The translations under genes were made by a program, and so were the position numbers. Positions 49,649 through 58,207 of a stretch of DNA of 64,000 bases are shown piece by piece (position 1 is the stretch's first letter; each line of letters opens with the position of its first letter). The notes under the pieces were generated by a model. It did not search any database and was not told where the DNA came from. It saw only the letters and a list, made by a program, of their open reading frames with translations. The DNA is from VXYK01 sp965214565 (lineage in GTDB: Bacteria; Actinomycetota; Acidimicrobiia; Acidimicrobiales; Aldehydirespiratoraceae), in NCBI GenBank assembly GCA_965214565.1, contig OZ243951.1, positions 2,232,001 to 2,296,000 of the forward strand, in the 5' to 3' direction.

Positions 49649-50614
49649 ATGTACTTCGGGGTGAGGCAGTATGCACGGGACGCGCTCCAGGCCCCCGTCG
49701 AGATGGTGCGGGCGCTCATCGATGAGTTCTCCCGCGACCGTGTCGGCGGACTCTCTGCTGAGATCGCCTTCTTTGCACTGCTGAGCTTCTTTCCGACTCT
49801 GATCGTGTTGGCCGCGCTGCTCGGATCGATGGACGCGATCATCAGCGCCGATGCCGCACAGGACGTTGAGGACTGGATCGTTGAACAGATCGTCAGGGTC
49901 TTCGGCGGCGACAACACACTGGAGGCGACCGTCAACGACCTATTCGAGGGAAGCAGCGCGGGCGCCTTGACAATAGGTGTGCTGCTCGCCGTCTATGCGT
50001 CCACACGCGGTTTCATTGCGGTGGTGGGAGCGCTGGACGTCGCCTATGACCACGACCAGGCTCGAGGCTGGCTCTCGACACGCCTGGTCGGCTTCGGGAT
50101 AACCCTGATGTCGGTCGTTGTTGCGGCTGTGGTTATGGTGGCGCTGGTGGTCGGACCGCTCTTCGGTGAGGGCGAGCGGCTCAGCGAGACCTTCGGCGTC
50201 GGCGGGTATTATGCGACTCTTTGGAACTGGCTGCGATGGCCCGTTGTTTTCCTGGCGCTGATCGGATGGGCCGTGACCGTGTACCACATCGCTCCCAACC
50301 ACCGCGCCCCCTGGAGAATCGAGTTTCCTGGAGCGCTGTTGGCCGCGGTCTGGTGGTCGGTCGTCTCGTTCGGGTTCAGTACCTACCTCAGCATCGCTGC
50401 TTCGGGAGCTAATGCCGTGTTCGGGTTTCTGGGTGGCGCTTTGAGCCTGCTGTTCTGGTTGTATCTGATGGCTATGGGATTGTTGCTGGGCGCGGAGGTC
50501 AATTCTCTGGTTGCGGTGCGACGGGGGATCCCCCTTGACAGCGAGGGGAGCAGCAATTCTCGACGGCGGCGCAGGATACGCTCGACTGATGACCGAATAC
50601 CGGGCGCCTCTTGA
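49649..50614 (+). CDS. YihY/BrkB-family inner-membrane protein
   Basis: A 321-residue membrane protein with about six helices. Family signs are GGLSAEIAFFALLSFFPTLIVLAALLG near the N-terminus and YHIAPNHRAPWRIEFPGALLAAVWWSVVSFGFSTYLS near the end. Once called ribonuclease BN, the family is now treated as envelope or transport proteins of unknown role. The ATG follows TAGCCT (49636-49641) by 7 nt. The last 26 bp overlap the start of the acyl-CoA dehydrogenase gene in another frame, so the two are likely one transcript. Confidence 0.87.
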   Translation: MYFGVRQYARDALQAPVEMVRALIDEFSRDRVGGLSAEIAFFALLSFFPTLIVLAALLGSMDAIISADAAQDVEDWIVEQIVRVFGGDNTLEATVNDLFEGSSAGALTIGVLLAVYASTRGFIAVVGALDVAYDHDQARGWLSTRLVGFGITLMSVVVAAVVMVALVVGPLFGEGERLSETFGVGGYYATLWNWLRWPVVFLALIGWAVTVYHIAPNHRAPWRIEFPGALLAAVWWSVVSFGFSTYLSIAASGANAVFGFLGGALSLLFWLYLMAMGLLLGAEVNSLVAVRRGIPLDSEGSSNSRRRRRIRSTDDRIPGAS

Positions 50615-52394
50615 CGAGATTCGTTTCACGCTTCGCCACGTTGCAGATCTGGACGCGCTGGGGCGCCTCGAGGGATTCGAGCACACAGACCCGGACCTGG
50701 TGGACGGGCTCCTCGATGAGTCGGCCCGGTTCTTCGAGCAGTTGGTGGCGCCCACCAACCGTGACGGCGACCTGGTCGGGTCCCAGCGCAACGACGACGG
50801 TTCGGTAACGGCCGCTCCAGGTCTCGCCAAGGTTTACGAGCAGCATGTGGCTGCTGGTTGGAACGGGGTCGCCATGCCTGCAGAGTACGGCGGGGGCGGG
50901 TTCCCGTGGCTGCTGGGTATCGCGGTCCAGGAGATGCTGGCGTCGGCCAACATGGGCTACTCGTTGTGTCCGCTATTGACCCAGGCGGCGATCGACGCTC
51001 TGATCCATCATGGTTCGGAGTCCCAGCGAGAGACCTACCTGCCGAAGATGGTGACGGGGGAATGGTCGGGGACCATGAACCTGACCGAGCCGCAGGCGGG
51101 CTCGGATGTGGGGGCGTTGACCTGCAGGGCCCGACCCGTTGGCGACGGCACCTGGCGGATTGTCGGCCAGAAGATCTTCATCACCTGGGGCGAACACGAT
51201 ATGGCGAAGAACATCATCCACATGGTGCTGGCCCGCACTCCTGGAGCGCCTGCGGGCACGAGCGGTATCAGCTTGTTCATCGTCCCGAAGTTCCTCGTCA
51301 ACGACGACGGGTCGTTGGGCGAGCGCAACGATGTCCGTTGCGTGTCGATCGAGCACAAGCTGGGAATCCATGCGAGCCCGACCTGCGTGATGGCCTTCGG
51401 CGACGAGGGTGGCGCGACCGGCTACCTGGTCGGTGAGGAGAACGCCGGAATGTCCGCAATGTTCACGATGATGAACAATGCCCGGTTGTCGGTAGGTCTG
51501 GAGGGGGTGGCGTTGGCGGAGCGTGCTTATCAGCAGGCACTGGCATATGCGCAGCAACGCCGTCAGGGTCGGGCGCCGGGGGATCGCGCGGGCGAGCCGT
51601 CTGCGATTGTCGAGCATCCCGATGTCCAGAGGATGCTCCTTGACATGCGCTCGGCGACCGCGGCGATGCGGGGCCTCTGCTATCGAAACGCCGAGGCACT
51701 CGATTTGGCGGCGAGAGGCCCCGATGAAGCTGCCCGCACGAGGTACTCGGAGCGTGCTGCGTTGCTGACCCCGCTGTCGAAGGCGTGGTGTACCGATCTC
51801 GGCTGTGAGGTCACCAGTGTCGGGATTCAGGTGCACGGCGGTATGGGCTACATCGAGGAGACCGGCGCGGCCCAGCATTTCCGTGATGCCCGCATCGCCC
51901 CGATCTATGAGGGCACCAACGGCATTCAGGCGCTGGATCTGGTTGGCCGCAAGTTGCCTATGCGTGGTGGCGGAGTCGTGGCGGACCTGTTGGGATCGAT
52001 TGTGTCCACGGTTGAATCGGCGGCTGAACTCCCGGGCCTGAAGGCGGTTGCCGAGCATCTCGGCGCCGCGCATTCTGCGGTTGCGGCTGCGACCGAGTGG
52101 CTCCTCGAGAAACTGCGTTCTGACCGGTCCGATGCGCTCGCGGGGGCCACTGCCTACCTGGAGATGCTGGCTGTCACCACGGCTGGTCAGGCACTCACCG
52201 ATGGAGCAATCACCGCCGGCGGCCGTTCTGATCCTGTCCTCGGCGATGATGTGGCGACCGACCGAGCGGTTCTGGCGCGGTTCTTTGCGGCGAACCGGCT
52301 GGCGCGGGTCCCTGGAATGCTGGCAGCGGTGACCGCCGGCGCCGCTGACCTGGAAACTGCCAGAGGTCGGCTGCTGACGCAATCGCGGCAATAG
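50589..52394 (+). CDS. Acyl-CoA dehydrogenase (DmdC/FadE5-like, 601 aa)
   Basis: A long-type FAD acyl-CoA dehydrogenase. The start YRAPLDEIRFTLRHVADLDALGRLEGFE, the LTEPQAGSDVG FAD segment, IEHKLGIHASPTC and the catalytic Glu in APIYEGTNGIQALDLVGRKL are those of the subgroup that includes methylmercaptopropionyl-CoA dehydrogenase DmdC (DMSP demethylation pathway) and mycobacterial FadE5. An acyl-CoA-dehydrogenase C-terminal extension (about 470-601) is present. DmdC cannot be told from a fatty-acid enzyme by sequence alone and no dmdB/dmdD neighbours are seen. The ATG follows TACGCT (50577-50582) by 6 nt. Confidence 0.87.
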   Translation: MTEYRAPLDEIRFTLRHVADLDALGRLEGFEHTDPDLVDGLLDESARFFEQLVAPTNRDGDLVGSQRNDDGSVTAAPGLAKVYEQHVAAGWNGVAMPAEYGGGGFPWLLGIAVQEMLASANMGYSLCPLLTQAAIDALIHHGSESQRETYLPKMVTGEWSGTMNLTEPQAGSDVGALTCRARPVGDGTWRIVGQKIFITWGEHDMAKNIIHMVLARTPGAPAGTSGISLFIVPKFLVNDDGSLGERNDVRCVSIEHKLGIHASPTCVMAFGDEGGATGYLVGEENAGMSAMFTMMNNARLSVGLEGVALAERAYQQALAYAQQRRQGRAPGDRAGEPSAIVEHPDVQRMLLDMRSATAAMRGLCYRNAEALDLAARGPDEAARTRYSERAALLTPLSKAWCTDLGCEVTSVGIQVHGGMGYIEETGAAQHFRDARIAPIYEGTNGIQALDLVGRKLPMRGGGVVADLLGSIVSTVESAAELPGLKAVAEHLGAAHSAVAAATEWLLEKLRSDRSDALAGATAYLEMLAVTTAGQALTDGAITAGGRSDPVLGDDVATDRAVLARFFAANRLARVPGMLAAVTAGAADLETARGRLLTQSRQ

Positions 52395-52406
52395 GCTACG
52401 TGCAGC

Positions 52407-53327
52407 ATGTTCGTCGCTTCGATCCCCAGTCCGTCTCAGAGCTACCTGGAGATCGGTCCGTTGTCGATCCGGGCCTACGGGTTGATGATCGCTCTTGGCG
52501 TCATCGCCGCGGTGTGGCTCTCCCAGAGGCGCTGGGAGGCCCGCGGCGGCAGTCGTGACGACGTCGCCTCGCTGGCCGTGTGGTGTGTGCCTGCCGGGCT
52601 CGTCGGTTCGCGGGCCTACCACGTGCTCACCGATTGGCGGTTCGACGAGGGATGGGCGGAGCCGTTCAGGCTGTGGGAGGGGGGTCTGGGCATCCCCGGT
52701 GGTATGGCAGCGGGCGTCCTCGTCGGAGTCTGGATCATGCATAGCAGATCCTGGGACAGGCCCAACATGGTCGACGCAATCGTTCCGGGCCTTCCGCTGG
52801 CCCAGGCGATCGGACGCTGGGGGAACTGGTTCAATCAGGAACTCTTCGGCGGCCCCTCAGATCTGCCATGGGCGCTGGAGATCGACGAGCGGCATGCGGC
52901 AGCTCGTGGTTACAGCGGCGTGGAGACTTTCCACCCGACGTTCCTGTACGAGTCGTTGTGGAACTTCGGGTTGGTCCTGTTCCTGATCTGGGTTGACAAG
53001 ACCAAGAAACTTCGGGCCGGTGGACTGCTTGCGGTCTACGTGCTCGGTTACCTGCTGGTTCGGCTCTGGCTGGAGACGGTGCGGGTCGATCCCGCCACCG
53101 AGATTGCCGGGGTGCGTGTCAATATCTGGATGAGCGTCGTCGGTATTGTGATCGCCGCAGGATGGTTGCTGCTGCGTGGACGCCGCCCTGAAGGCGATGC
53201 CCCGGCCACCGAGGACATCGGCAGCGACACCGGAGATGAGGATGACGCCGATGATCTCAACGAAGAGGCGGGATCTACCGACGATGACGGCGAGATTCTC
53301 GCCGAGGAGCGACAGGTTGACGGCTGA
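52407..53327 (+). CDS. lgt: Prolipoprotein diacylglyceryl transferase
   Basis: A 306-residue multi-pass membrane enzyme that moves diacylglycerol from phosphatidylglycerol to the lipobox Cys of prolipoproteins. The signature is GRWGNWFNQELFGGPSDLPW; RAYHVLTDW and HPTFLYESLWN are the other conserved parts. After the last helix comes a highly acidic cytoplasmic tail (about 250-306, rich in Asp/Glu), longer than in E. coli but common in Actinobacteria. The stop lies inside the first codons of the next gene. Confidence 0.95.
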   Translation: MFVASIPSPSQSYLEIGPLSIRAYGLMIALGVIAAVWLSQRRWEARGGSRDDVASLAVWCVPAGLVGSRAYHVLTDWRFDEGWAEPFRLWEGGLGIPGGMAAGVLVGVWIMHSRSWDRPNMVDAIVPGLPLAQAIGRWGNWFNQELFGGPSDLPWALEIDERHAAARGYSGVETFHPTFLYESLWNFGLVLFLIWVDKTKKLRAGGLLAVYVLGYLLVRLWLETVRVDPATEIAGVRVNIWMSVVGIVIAAGWLLLRGRRPEGDAPATEDIGSDTGDEDDADDLNEEAGSTDDDGEILAEERQVDG

Positions 53328-53640
53328 GGCCGCCGAGGTGGGCGATCGCTCGGGTTGGACCACCTTCGAGACCGATGTCGTGGCTGTGCTGGAGCGGCTC
53401 GGTGACGGTGATGTGGTGACCTACGGTGAGGTGGCAGCTGAGGCGGGTTATCCGGGTGCGGCACGCGCGGTCGGGTCGCTGCTGAACCGACTGTCCGATG
53501 CGGGTCTCTGCTGGTGGCGGGTGGTGACGGCCACGGGCCGGTTGGCGCCCGACTGCGAAGCCGAACAGGCCGAGCGGTTGCGCGCAGAGGGCGTCGAGGT
53601 CGTCGAAGGCCGTGTCCGGGACTTGTCCCGCTACCCTTGA
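53317..53640 (+). CDS. Alkyltransferase-like (MGMT-family) DNA-binding protein
   Basis: A 107-residue protein with only the MGMT DNA-binding domain: DVVAVLERLGDGDVVTYGEVAAEAGYPGAARAVGSLLNRL. Where MGMT has the alkyl-accepting Cys (PCHRV) this has CWWRVVTATG, so the acceptor Cys is replaced by Trp as in alkyltransferase-like proteins. These bind O6-alkylguanine and hand it to nucleotide excision repair. TTG 53317 has GAGGAG upstream and overlaps the lgt stop; GTG 53338 is an alternative. Confidence 0.83.
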   Translation: MTAEAAEVGDRSGWTTFETDVVAVLERLGDGDVVTYGEVAAEAGYPGAARAVGSLLNRLSDAGLCWWRVVTATGRLAPDCEAEQAERLRAEGVEVVEGRVRDLSRYP

Positions 53641-53647
53641 GCGGGTA

Positions 53648-54820
53648 ATGGCGCTTTCCGATTCTTCCTCCTTCACGGACTTGGGCCTGCGTCACGAGAT
53701 TGTCGAGGTGCTTGCCCACAAGGGAATCCAGTCTCCCTTCCCGGTGCAGGAACTGACGATCCCCGATGCGCTCGCCGGCCGTGACGTCTGCGGCAAGGCC
53801 AAGACGGGTTCGGGCAAGACGCTCGCCTTCGGGCTTCCGGTGCTTCAGTGCATGAGCCGTGCCCGCCCCAAACTCCCTACGGGACTGGTCCTGGTTCCTA
53901 CCCGTGAACTGGCGAGCCAGGTGCGCGATGAACTGGCGCCGGCGGGCAAGGCCGTGAGTCGCACGGTGTTGGCCGTTTACGGGGGTGCCCCGATCGAGAA
54001 GCAGATCGAGAGGTTGCGGACAGGGATCGATCTGGTGGTTGCAACCCCGGGCCGGATGATCGACCTGATCGAACGCGAGGCGATCTCTGTTGAGGGCGTG
54101 GCCCATGTGGTGGTCGATGAGGCCGATCGGATGGCCGACATGGGGTTCTTGCCCCAGGTCGAGTGGATCCTGCGCAACGTGCGTTCGGACCGTCAGACAT
54201 TGCTCTTCTCGGCCACGCTCGACGGGGTGGTCAACTCGCTGATCCGTCGTTATCAGCACGATCCGGTGATGCATGAGGTGGTCGAGCCTGAGATCACCGC
54301 AAAGGAGATGACCCATCGCTTCGTTGCAGTCCACAAGATGGACAAAGCGAAGGTGGCTGCCGCTATTGCTCGTTCGGCAGACCGCACGATCATGTTCACC
54401 AGCACCAAGGTGATGGCTGATCGTCTGGCCCGTGATCTGGTGGAGAATGGTGTGAAGGCGGCTGCGATCCATGGTGACCTGCGCCAGAGCAACAGGGAGA
54501 AGTCGCTGCGGGATTTCAGCAGCGGCAGACTCCGGGCGTTGGTTGCCACCGATGTGGCGGCGCGGGGTATCCATGTGGACGACATCGACATCGTCGTTCA
54601 CTACGACCCTCCTTCTGACCACAAGACGTATCTGCACCGCGCCGGGCGCACAGCGCGTGCGGGTGGGACCGGGCTAGTGGTCACGCTGTCCGTCTGGGAC
54701 GAGGAGTTGGATATCAAGAGGCTTCAGAAGCGGATCGATGTGGTCTCGCCGTTGACCGAGATGTTCTCCAACGATGAGCGGCTCGCCGATCTGGCCGGAT
54801 GGGATCCGAGCGCCGCTTGA
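53648..54820 (+). CDS. DEAD-box RNA helicase
   Basis: A 390-residue ATP-dependent RNA helicase core with almost no C-terminal extension. Motifs: Q region FPVQELTIPDAL, I AKTGSGKT, Ia VPTRELASQV, II VVDEADRMADMGF, III SATLDG, V ATDVAARGIHVDDI, VI HRAGRTARAG. It would remodel RNA in ribosome assembly or decay. It follows the alkyltransferase-like gene by 7 bp. The gene ends 22 nt before the metX riboswitch promoter. Confidence 0.93.
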   Translation: MALSDSSSFTDLGLRHEIVEVLAHKGIQSPFPVQELTIPDALAGRDVCGKAKTGSGKTLAFGLPVLQCMSRARPKLPTGLVLVPTRELASQVRDELAPAGKAVSRTVLAVYGGAPIEKQIERLRTGIDLVVATPGRMIDLIEREAISVEGVAHVVVDEADRMADMGFLPQVEWILRNVRSDRQTLLFSATLDGVVNSLIRRYQHDPVMHEVVEPEITAKEMTHRFVAVHKMDKAKVAAAIARSADRTIMFTSTKVMADRLARDLVENGVKAAAIHGDLRQSNREKSLRDFSSGRLRALVATDVAARGIHVDDIDIVVHYDPPSDHKTYLHRAGRTARAGGTGLVVTLSVWDEELDIKRLQKRIDVVSPLTEMFSNDERLADLAGWDPSAA

Positions 54821-54842
54821 TTCGGGTCGGACAAGCAACCGG

Positions 54843-54873
54843 TTGACGTTCGGCTGATCCTGAACGGTAGAGT
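54843..54873 (+). promoter_or_regulatory. Promoter of the SAM riboswitch-metX transcript
   Basis: TTGACG (54843-54848) and TAGAGT (54868-54873) with a 19-bp spacer, just downstream of the helicase stop. The start of transcription would be near 54880, at the base of the riboswitch. Confidence 0.5.
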
Positions 54874-54875
54874 AG

Positions 54876-54990
54876 AGGTCAACATTTCGAGTGATTCGCG
54901 CAGCGCAACCCCGGTTGAGTTGTACGTTTCCGGCAACCTGGGATCGGATGCCCAAGGTGCCCCGCCCGCTTCGGTGGGAATGTGGCTTCG
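54876..54990 (+). promoter_or_regulatory. SAM riboswitch (SAM-I/SAM-IV type)
   Basis: The RNA has the family hallmarks: GAGTG near the 5' end, a CAACC/GGTTG stem, the junction CCGGCAACC (54930-54938), a TGGG/CCCA stem, AGGTGCCCC (54955-54963), a CCCGC-TTCG-GTGGG hairpin, and a closing helix ACATT (54882-54886) with AATGT (54979-54983). It precedes metX, a usual target. A CGTCTC/GAGACG hairpin follows at 54989-55003. Binding of S-adenosylmethionine would lower expression of methionine-synthesis genes. SAM-IV is the likelier subtype in Actinobacteria. Confidence 0.75.
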
Positions 54991-55067
54991 TCTCTTAGAG
55001 ACGTCGCAACAAAGTGTCCGGCAAAACCGGTCGCCAAGGGCAACGGAAGGCACCGACGAGATCTACA

Positions 55068-56282
55068 GTGCACGACCCCGACCACCGCCCACTGCGTTAC
55101 GACGCCGCTGAAAGGTTCGCGCCCAACCTTGTGGCCTCTGGTGCGTGGCGTCCCGGCGATCCGGTGGGGCAGCGGCGTTTCATGACGATCACCGACGGTC
55201 GCCCGTTTGCTCTGGAGGCGGGGGGAAGGCTCGAGGAGATCACCTTGGCCTATGAGACTTGGGGGGAGCTCAACGCGGACGGTTCCAATGCTGTTCTGGT
55301 CTGTCACGCCCTGACCGGTGATTCCCATGCGGCCGGTCCGATCTCGCCGGGGCATGTGGGCGACGGCTGGTGGGACGAGTTCATCGGGCCGAAAAAGGCG
55401 ATCGACACGGACCGCTGGTTCGTGGTCTGCGCCAATGTGCTGGGGGGTTGTCAAGGCAGTACTGGTCCGTCGAGTGACATGCCCGGCACCAACCGGCCCT
55501 ATGCGTCGCGGTTCCCCCAGGTCACGATTCGTGACATCGTCCGAACTCAGCGTCGGCTAGCCGACCGGTTGGGTGTCGGCAAGTGGCTCGCCGTCGTGGG
55601 TGGTTCGCTGGGCGGCATGCAGGTCCTCGAGTGGGGCGTGATGTTCGGTGACCGGGCCGGGTTGTTGGTGCCGGTTGCGACGTGCGCGGCTGCGAGTCCT
55701 CAACAGATCGCGTGGAGCGCGGTCGAGCGGTTGGCGATCGTCAACGACCCGCTCTTCAACAACGGCGACTACTACGACGCTCCCGCGGGCAAGGGGCCGT
55801 GGGCGGGTCTGGCTCTGGCGCGTGAGATCTCCCAGATCACCTATCGGACCTCTGCGGTGTTCGATCAGCGTTTCGGCCGTCAGCACGTCGATCAGCGCAA
55901 TGAGTTGGAGCACTGGGGCCGCTATCAGGTGGAGTCGTATCTGGATCATCACGGCCAGAAACTGGTACGCCGCTTCGATGCCAACACGTTCCTGGTGTTG
56001 TGCAAGGCGATGGACCTCCACGACATCGGCCGGGGCCGCGGAGGGATCAAGGCCGCGTTCTCGAGGCTGTCGAGTCCGGTGTTGACCGCTTCGATCACCT
56101 CAGATGTCCTTTATCCTCCGTACCAGCAGGCCGCGATCCACGACGGCGTCATTGAGGCCGGTGGACGCTGCGAGTACCACATTCTGGACAGCCCGCAGGG
56201 ACACGACGGTTTCCTGCTCGAGTCTTCGCTTCTGGGTCCCCTGATCCACGATGCGATTGCTGAAACCGAAGCATCGGCGTGA
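55068..56282 (+). CDS. metX: Homoserine O-acetyltransferase
   Basis: A 404-residue alpha/beta-hydrolase acyltransferase that acetylates homoserine, committing it to methionine. It shows LAYETWGELNADGSNAVLVCHALTGDSHAAG, NVLGGCQGSTGPSS, the nucleophile Ser in VVGGSLGGMQ, and the C-terminal Asp/His (TSDVLYPPYQQ, QGHDGFLLE). GTG 55068 is the best start; a GGAAGG lies about 17 nt upstream. It is controlled by the SAM riboswitch and overlaps the next PLP gene by GTGA. O-succinyl specificity is possible, as the family cannot always be split by sequence. Confidence 0.92.
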   Translation: MHDPDHRPLRYDAAERFAPNLVASGAWRPGDPVGQRRFMTITDGRPFALEAGGRLEEITLAYETWGELNADGSNAVLVCHALTGDSHAAGPISPGHVGDGWWDEFIGPKKAIDTDRWFVVCANVLGGCQGSTGPSSDMPGTNRPYASRFPQVTIRDIVRTQRRLADRLGVGKWLAVVGGSLGGMQVLEWGVMFGDRAGLLVPVATCAAASPQQIAWSAVERLAIVNDPLFNNGDYYDAPAGKGPWAGLALAREISQITYRTSAVFDQRFGRQHVDQRNELEHWGRYQVESYLDHHGQKLVRRFDANTFLVLCKAMDLHDIGRGRGGIKAAFSRLSSPVLTASITSDVLYPPYQQAAIHDGVIEAGGRCEYHILDSPQGHDGFLLESSLLGPLIHDAIAETEASA

Positions 56283-57466
56283 CCCGGAACCCGACGGTCG
56301 ATCCCGGCTATGACGCCCGCACCGTTGCGGTGAGGGCGGGCCGGGCCCACAACGACACCGCGCTGGCCCCGGTGCTGTGGTCCAGCAGCGCGTTCGTGGC
56401 TGACGGCTTCGACCACGCCCAGCAGTTGGCTGGAGACACCTCCGATCCGAAGTTCTATGGTCGCAACTCCAACCCGACGGTGTCGGATTTTGAGCATGCC
56501 ATGGCGGATCTCGAGGGTGCCGAGGCGTCGAGGGCGTTCGCATCGGGCATGGGGGCGGTGAGCGCGGTCGTGTTGGCGTTGTGTTCTTCGGGGGACCACA
56601 TCGTCGCTGCGTCGCAGATCTATTCGCATACGCAGATGTTGTTTCAGGCGGTGTGTCCGCGTTTCGGCATCGACGTCACCTTCGTCGACGGCACGGTTCC
56701 CGGAGCGTTCGAAGCCGCGGTGGTCCCGGGGAAGACCACGCTCGTGCTGGCGGAGTCGCCGGCCAACCCGAAGCTGGCCCTGGTCGACCTCGATCTGCTC
56801 GGTGCCATCAAGGGGCCTGTGACTGTGGTTGATTCGACGTTCGCTACTCCGATCGCCCAGCGGCCCTTGGAGTTCGGCGTGGACCTCGTGGTCCATTCGG
56901 CGACCAAGGCGATCGCGGGCCACAACGACGCGATCCTCGGGGTGGTGTCGGGGAGCGAGGAGTTGATCGCTTGGATCCGGGGCTTCGCGATCCTGGCGGG
57001 CGCGACTGCGTCGCCTTTCGACGCTCTCAACGGTCTGCGGGGGATCCGGACGCTGCCCATCCGTGTTCGGCAGCAGACCGAGACGGCGACGGCGCTGGCG
57101 GCGATGCTGGAGTCGCATCCGTCGGTGAAGGCGGTGTTCTACCCGGGCCTGGAGTCGCACCCTCAATTCGAGCTGGCTCAGCGGCAGCTTGATCTGCCCG
57201 GTGGACTCATCGCGTTCGATCTAGCCGGGGGCCTTGAGGCGGCTGCTGGGTTCATCGACCGCTTGCGACTGGTTCAGCGGGCCACCTCCCTAGGCGGCCC
57301 CGAGACGCTGGTGACCCATCCGGTGACGACGACCCACACGGGGTTGTTGCCATCCGAACTCGCTGCAGCAGGTATCGAGGACGGCACGGTCCGGATCTCC
57401 TGCGGGTTGGAGCACGCCGATGACCTCATCGCAGACCTGACCCAAGCCCTCGCTTCATTCTCCTGA
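56279..57466 (+). CDS. Cys/Met-metabolism PLP enzyme (cystathionine gamma-synthase or sulfhydrylase type)
   Basis: A 395-residue fold-type I PLP enzyme of the gamma-elimination/replacement family: FYGRNSNPTVSDFEHAMADLEGAEASRAFASGM, PLP Lys in VVHSATKAIAGHND, C-terminal GGPETLVTHPVTTTH. Coupled to metX by a 4-bp overlap and under the same SAM riboswitch, it most likely uses O-acetylhomoserine with cysteine (cystathionine gamma-synthase) or sulfide (MetY/MetZ-like). The choice between these cannot be made from the sequence. No terminator is obvious after it. Confidence 0.85.
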   Translation: MTRNPTVDPGYDARTVAVRAGRAHNDTALAPVLWSSSAFVADGFDHAQQLAGDTSDPKFYGRNSNPTVSDFEHAMADLEGAEASRAFASGMGAVSAVVLALCSSGDHIVAASQIYSHTQMLFQAVCPRFGIDVTFVDGTVPGAFEAAVVPGKTTLVLAESPANPKLALVDLDLLGAIKGPVTVVDSTFATPIAQRPLEFGVDLVVHSATKAIAGHNDAILGVVSGSEELIAWIRGFAILAGATASPFDALNGLRGIRTLPIRVRQQTETATALAAMLESHPSVKAVFYPGLESHPQFELAQRQLDLPGGLIAFDLAGGLEAAAGFIDRLRLVQRATSLGGPETLVTHPVTTTHTGLLPSELAAAGIEDGTVRISCGLEHADDLIADLTQALASFS

Positions 57467-57820
57467 GCCATCGACGAACACTCGAGACTGCTGGCCTGGG
57501 ACTCCCACAACTCCACGGCCTCACAGCCTCAAGGACAGCCCTCGGATCTCACCAGGCACTCACAACTCCAGTCCGTCGCGCGCATGCCGAGAATATTCAG
57601 AAATCAGCCTCTGCGGTGCCAGGCGATTACCGAGAGCAACGTTCCTGTGACAGCACGAACAAACACAGCCGATCACAGGTTGCACGGATTCGTCGCATAT
57701 TTTGTGGGTCCTCTACTCGAGGAATAAACGTTTATTGTCAAACGCCCAACCCCCCGAGGTCGCCCGACCCTCGCTCCACCCTCAGACGCAAGGAGCTGCC
57801 AACCCGATACTGTCAGTCGG
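57467..57820 (+). other. 354-bp intergenic region with a perfect 14-bp palindrome
   Basis: No credible gene on either strand. The right half is AT-richer than the surroundings and contains AATAAACGTTTATT (57723-57736), a perfect palindrome, about 85 bp before the next start codon. GATACT/TACTGT (57806-57813) lies 7-9 nt before that start. The palindrome is a candidate operator for the small-protein and flavoprotein genes downstream. Confidence 0.5.
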
Positions 57821-58165
57821 ATGAAATGGGTCCGGGCAGGCGCTGTGGCACTGGTGATGGTCGGTGCGGTTTTGTCTGGGGGCGTTGCGGTTGCTCAAGA
57901 CGATGACAACGGGCCGACGATCAACCCTGTCGTCGAGACCGAGGGCGAAGTCGACGGTTCTGAGGAGATCGACTACGACGAGAACCAGGCTGGGATCGAC
58001 CGGGCCCGTCGAATACTCATCGCTATTGCCGCGGCGATGTCGGTCCTGCTCATTGCGTACTGGTGGCACACGATCCCCTCGCGGAGGCTGCGGATCGCGA
58101 CCAAGCGGCTCGCTGACCACCGCGCGAGGACCGAGACCGTCGCCCCGCCCCCGAAGACCGATTGA
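57821..58165 (+). CDS. Small exported/membrane protein, unknown function
   Basis: A 114-residue protein with an N-terminal signal peptide or anchor (VRAGAVALVMVGAVLSGGVAVAQ), a short acidic extracytoplasmic stretch (DDDNGPTINPVVETEGEVDGSEEIDYDENQ), a second hydrophobic helix (ILIAIAAAMSVLLIAYWW) and a basic cytoplasmic tail. No known domain recognised. The ATG follows TACTGT by 7 nt. It begins a rightward group that includes the 76-residue protein and the flavoprotein, but the link is only positional. Confidence 0.65.
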   Translation: MKWVRAGAVALVMVGAVLSGGVAVAQDDDNGPTINPVVETEGEVDGSEEIDYDENQAGIDRARRILIAIAAAMSVLLIAYWWHTIPSRRLRIATKRLADHRARTETVAPPPKTD

Positions 58166-58207
58166 TCGGGGCTAGTTTCGCGCTCGGCGTGCGGGTTACG
58201 GTTGGGC

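Noticed and set aside
53048..54637. 529-codon minus-strand open frame over lgt, the alkyltransferase-like gene and the helicase
   Set aside because: It crosses three genes with intact motifs and has a simple Arg/Pro/His composition.
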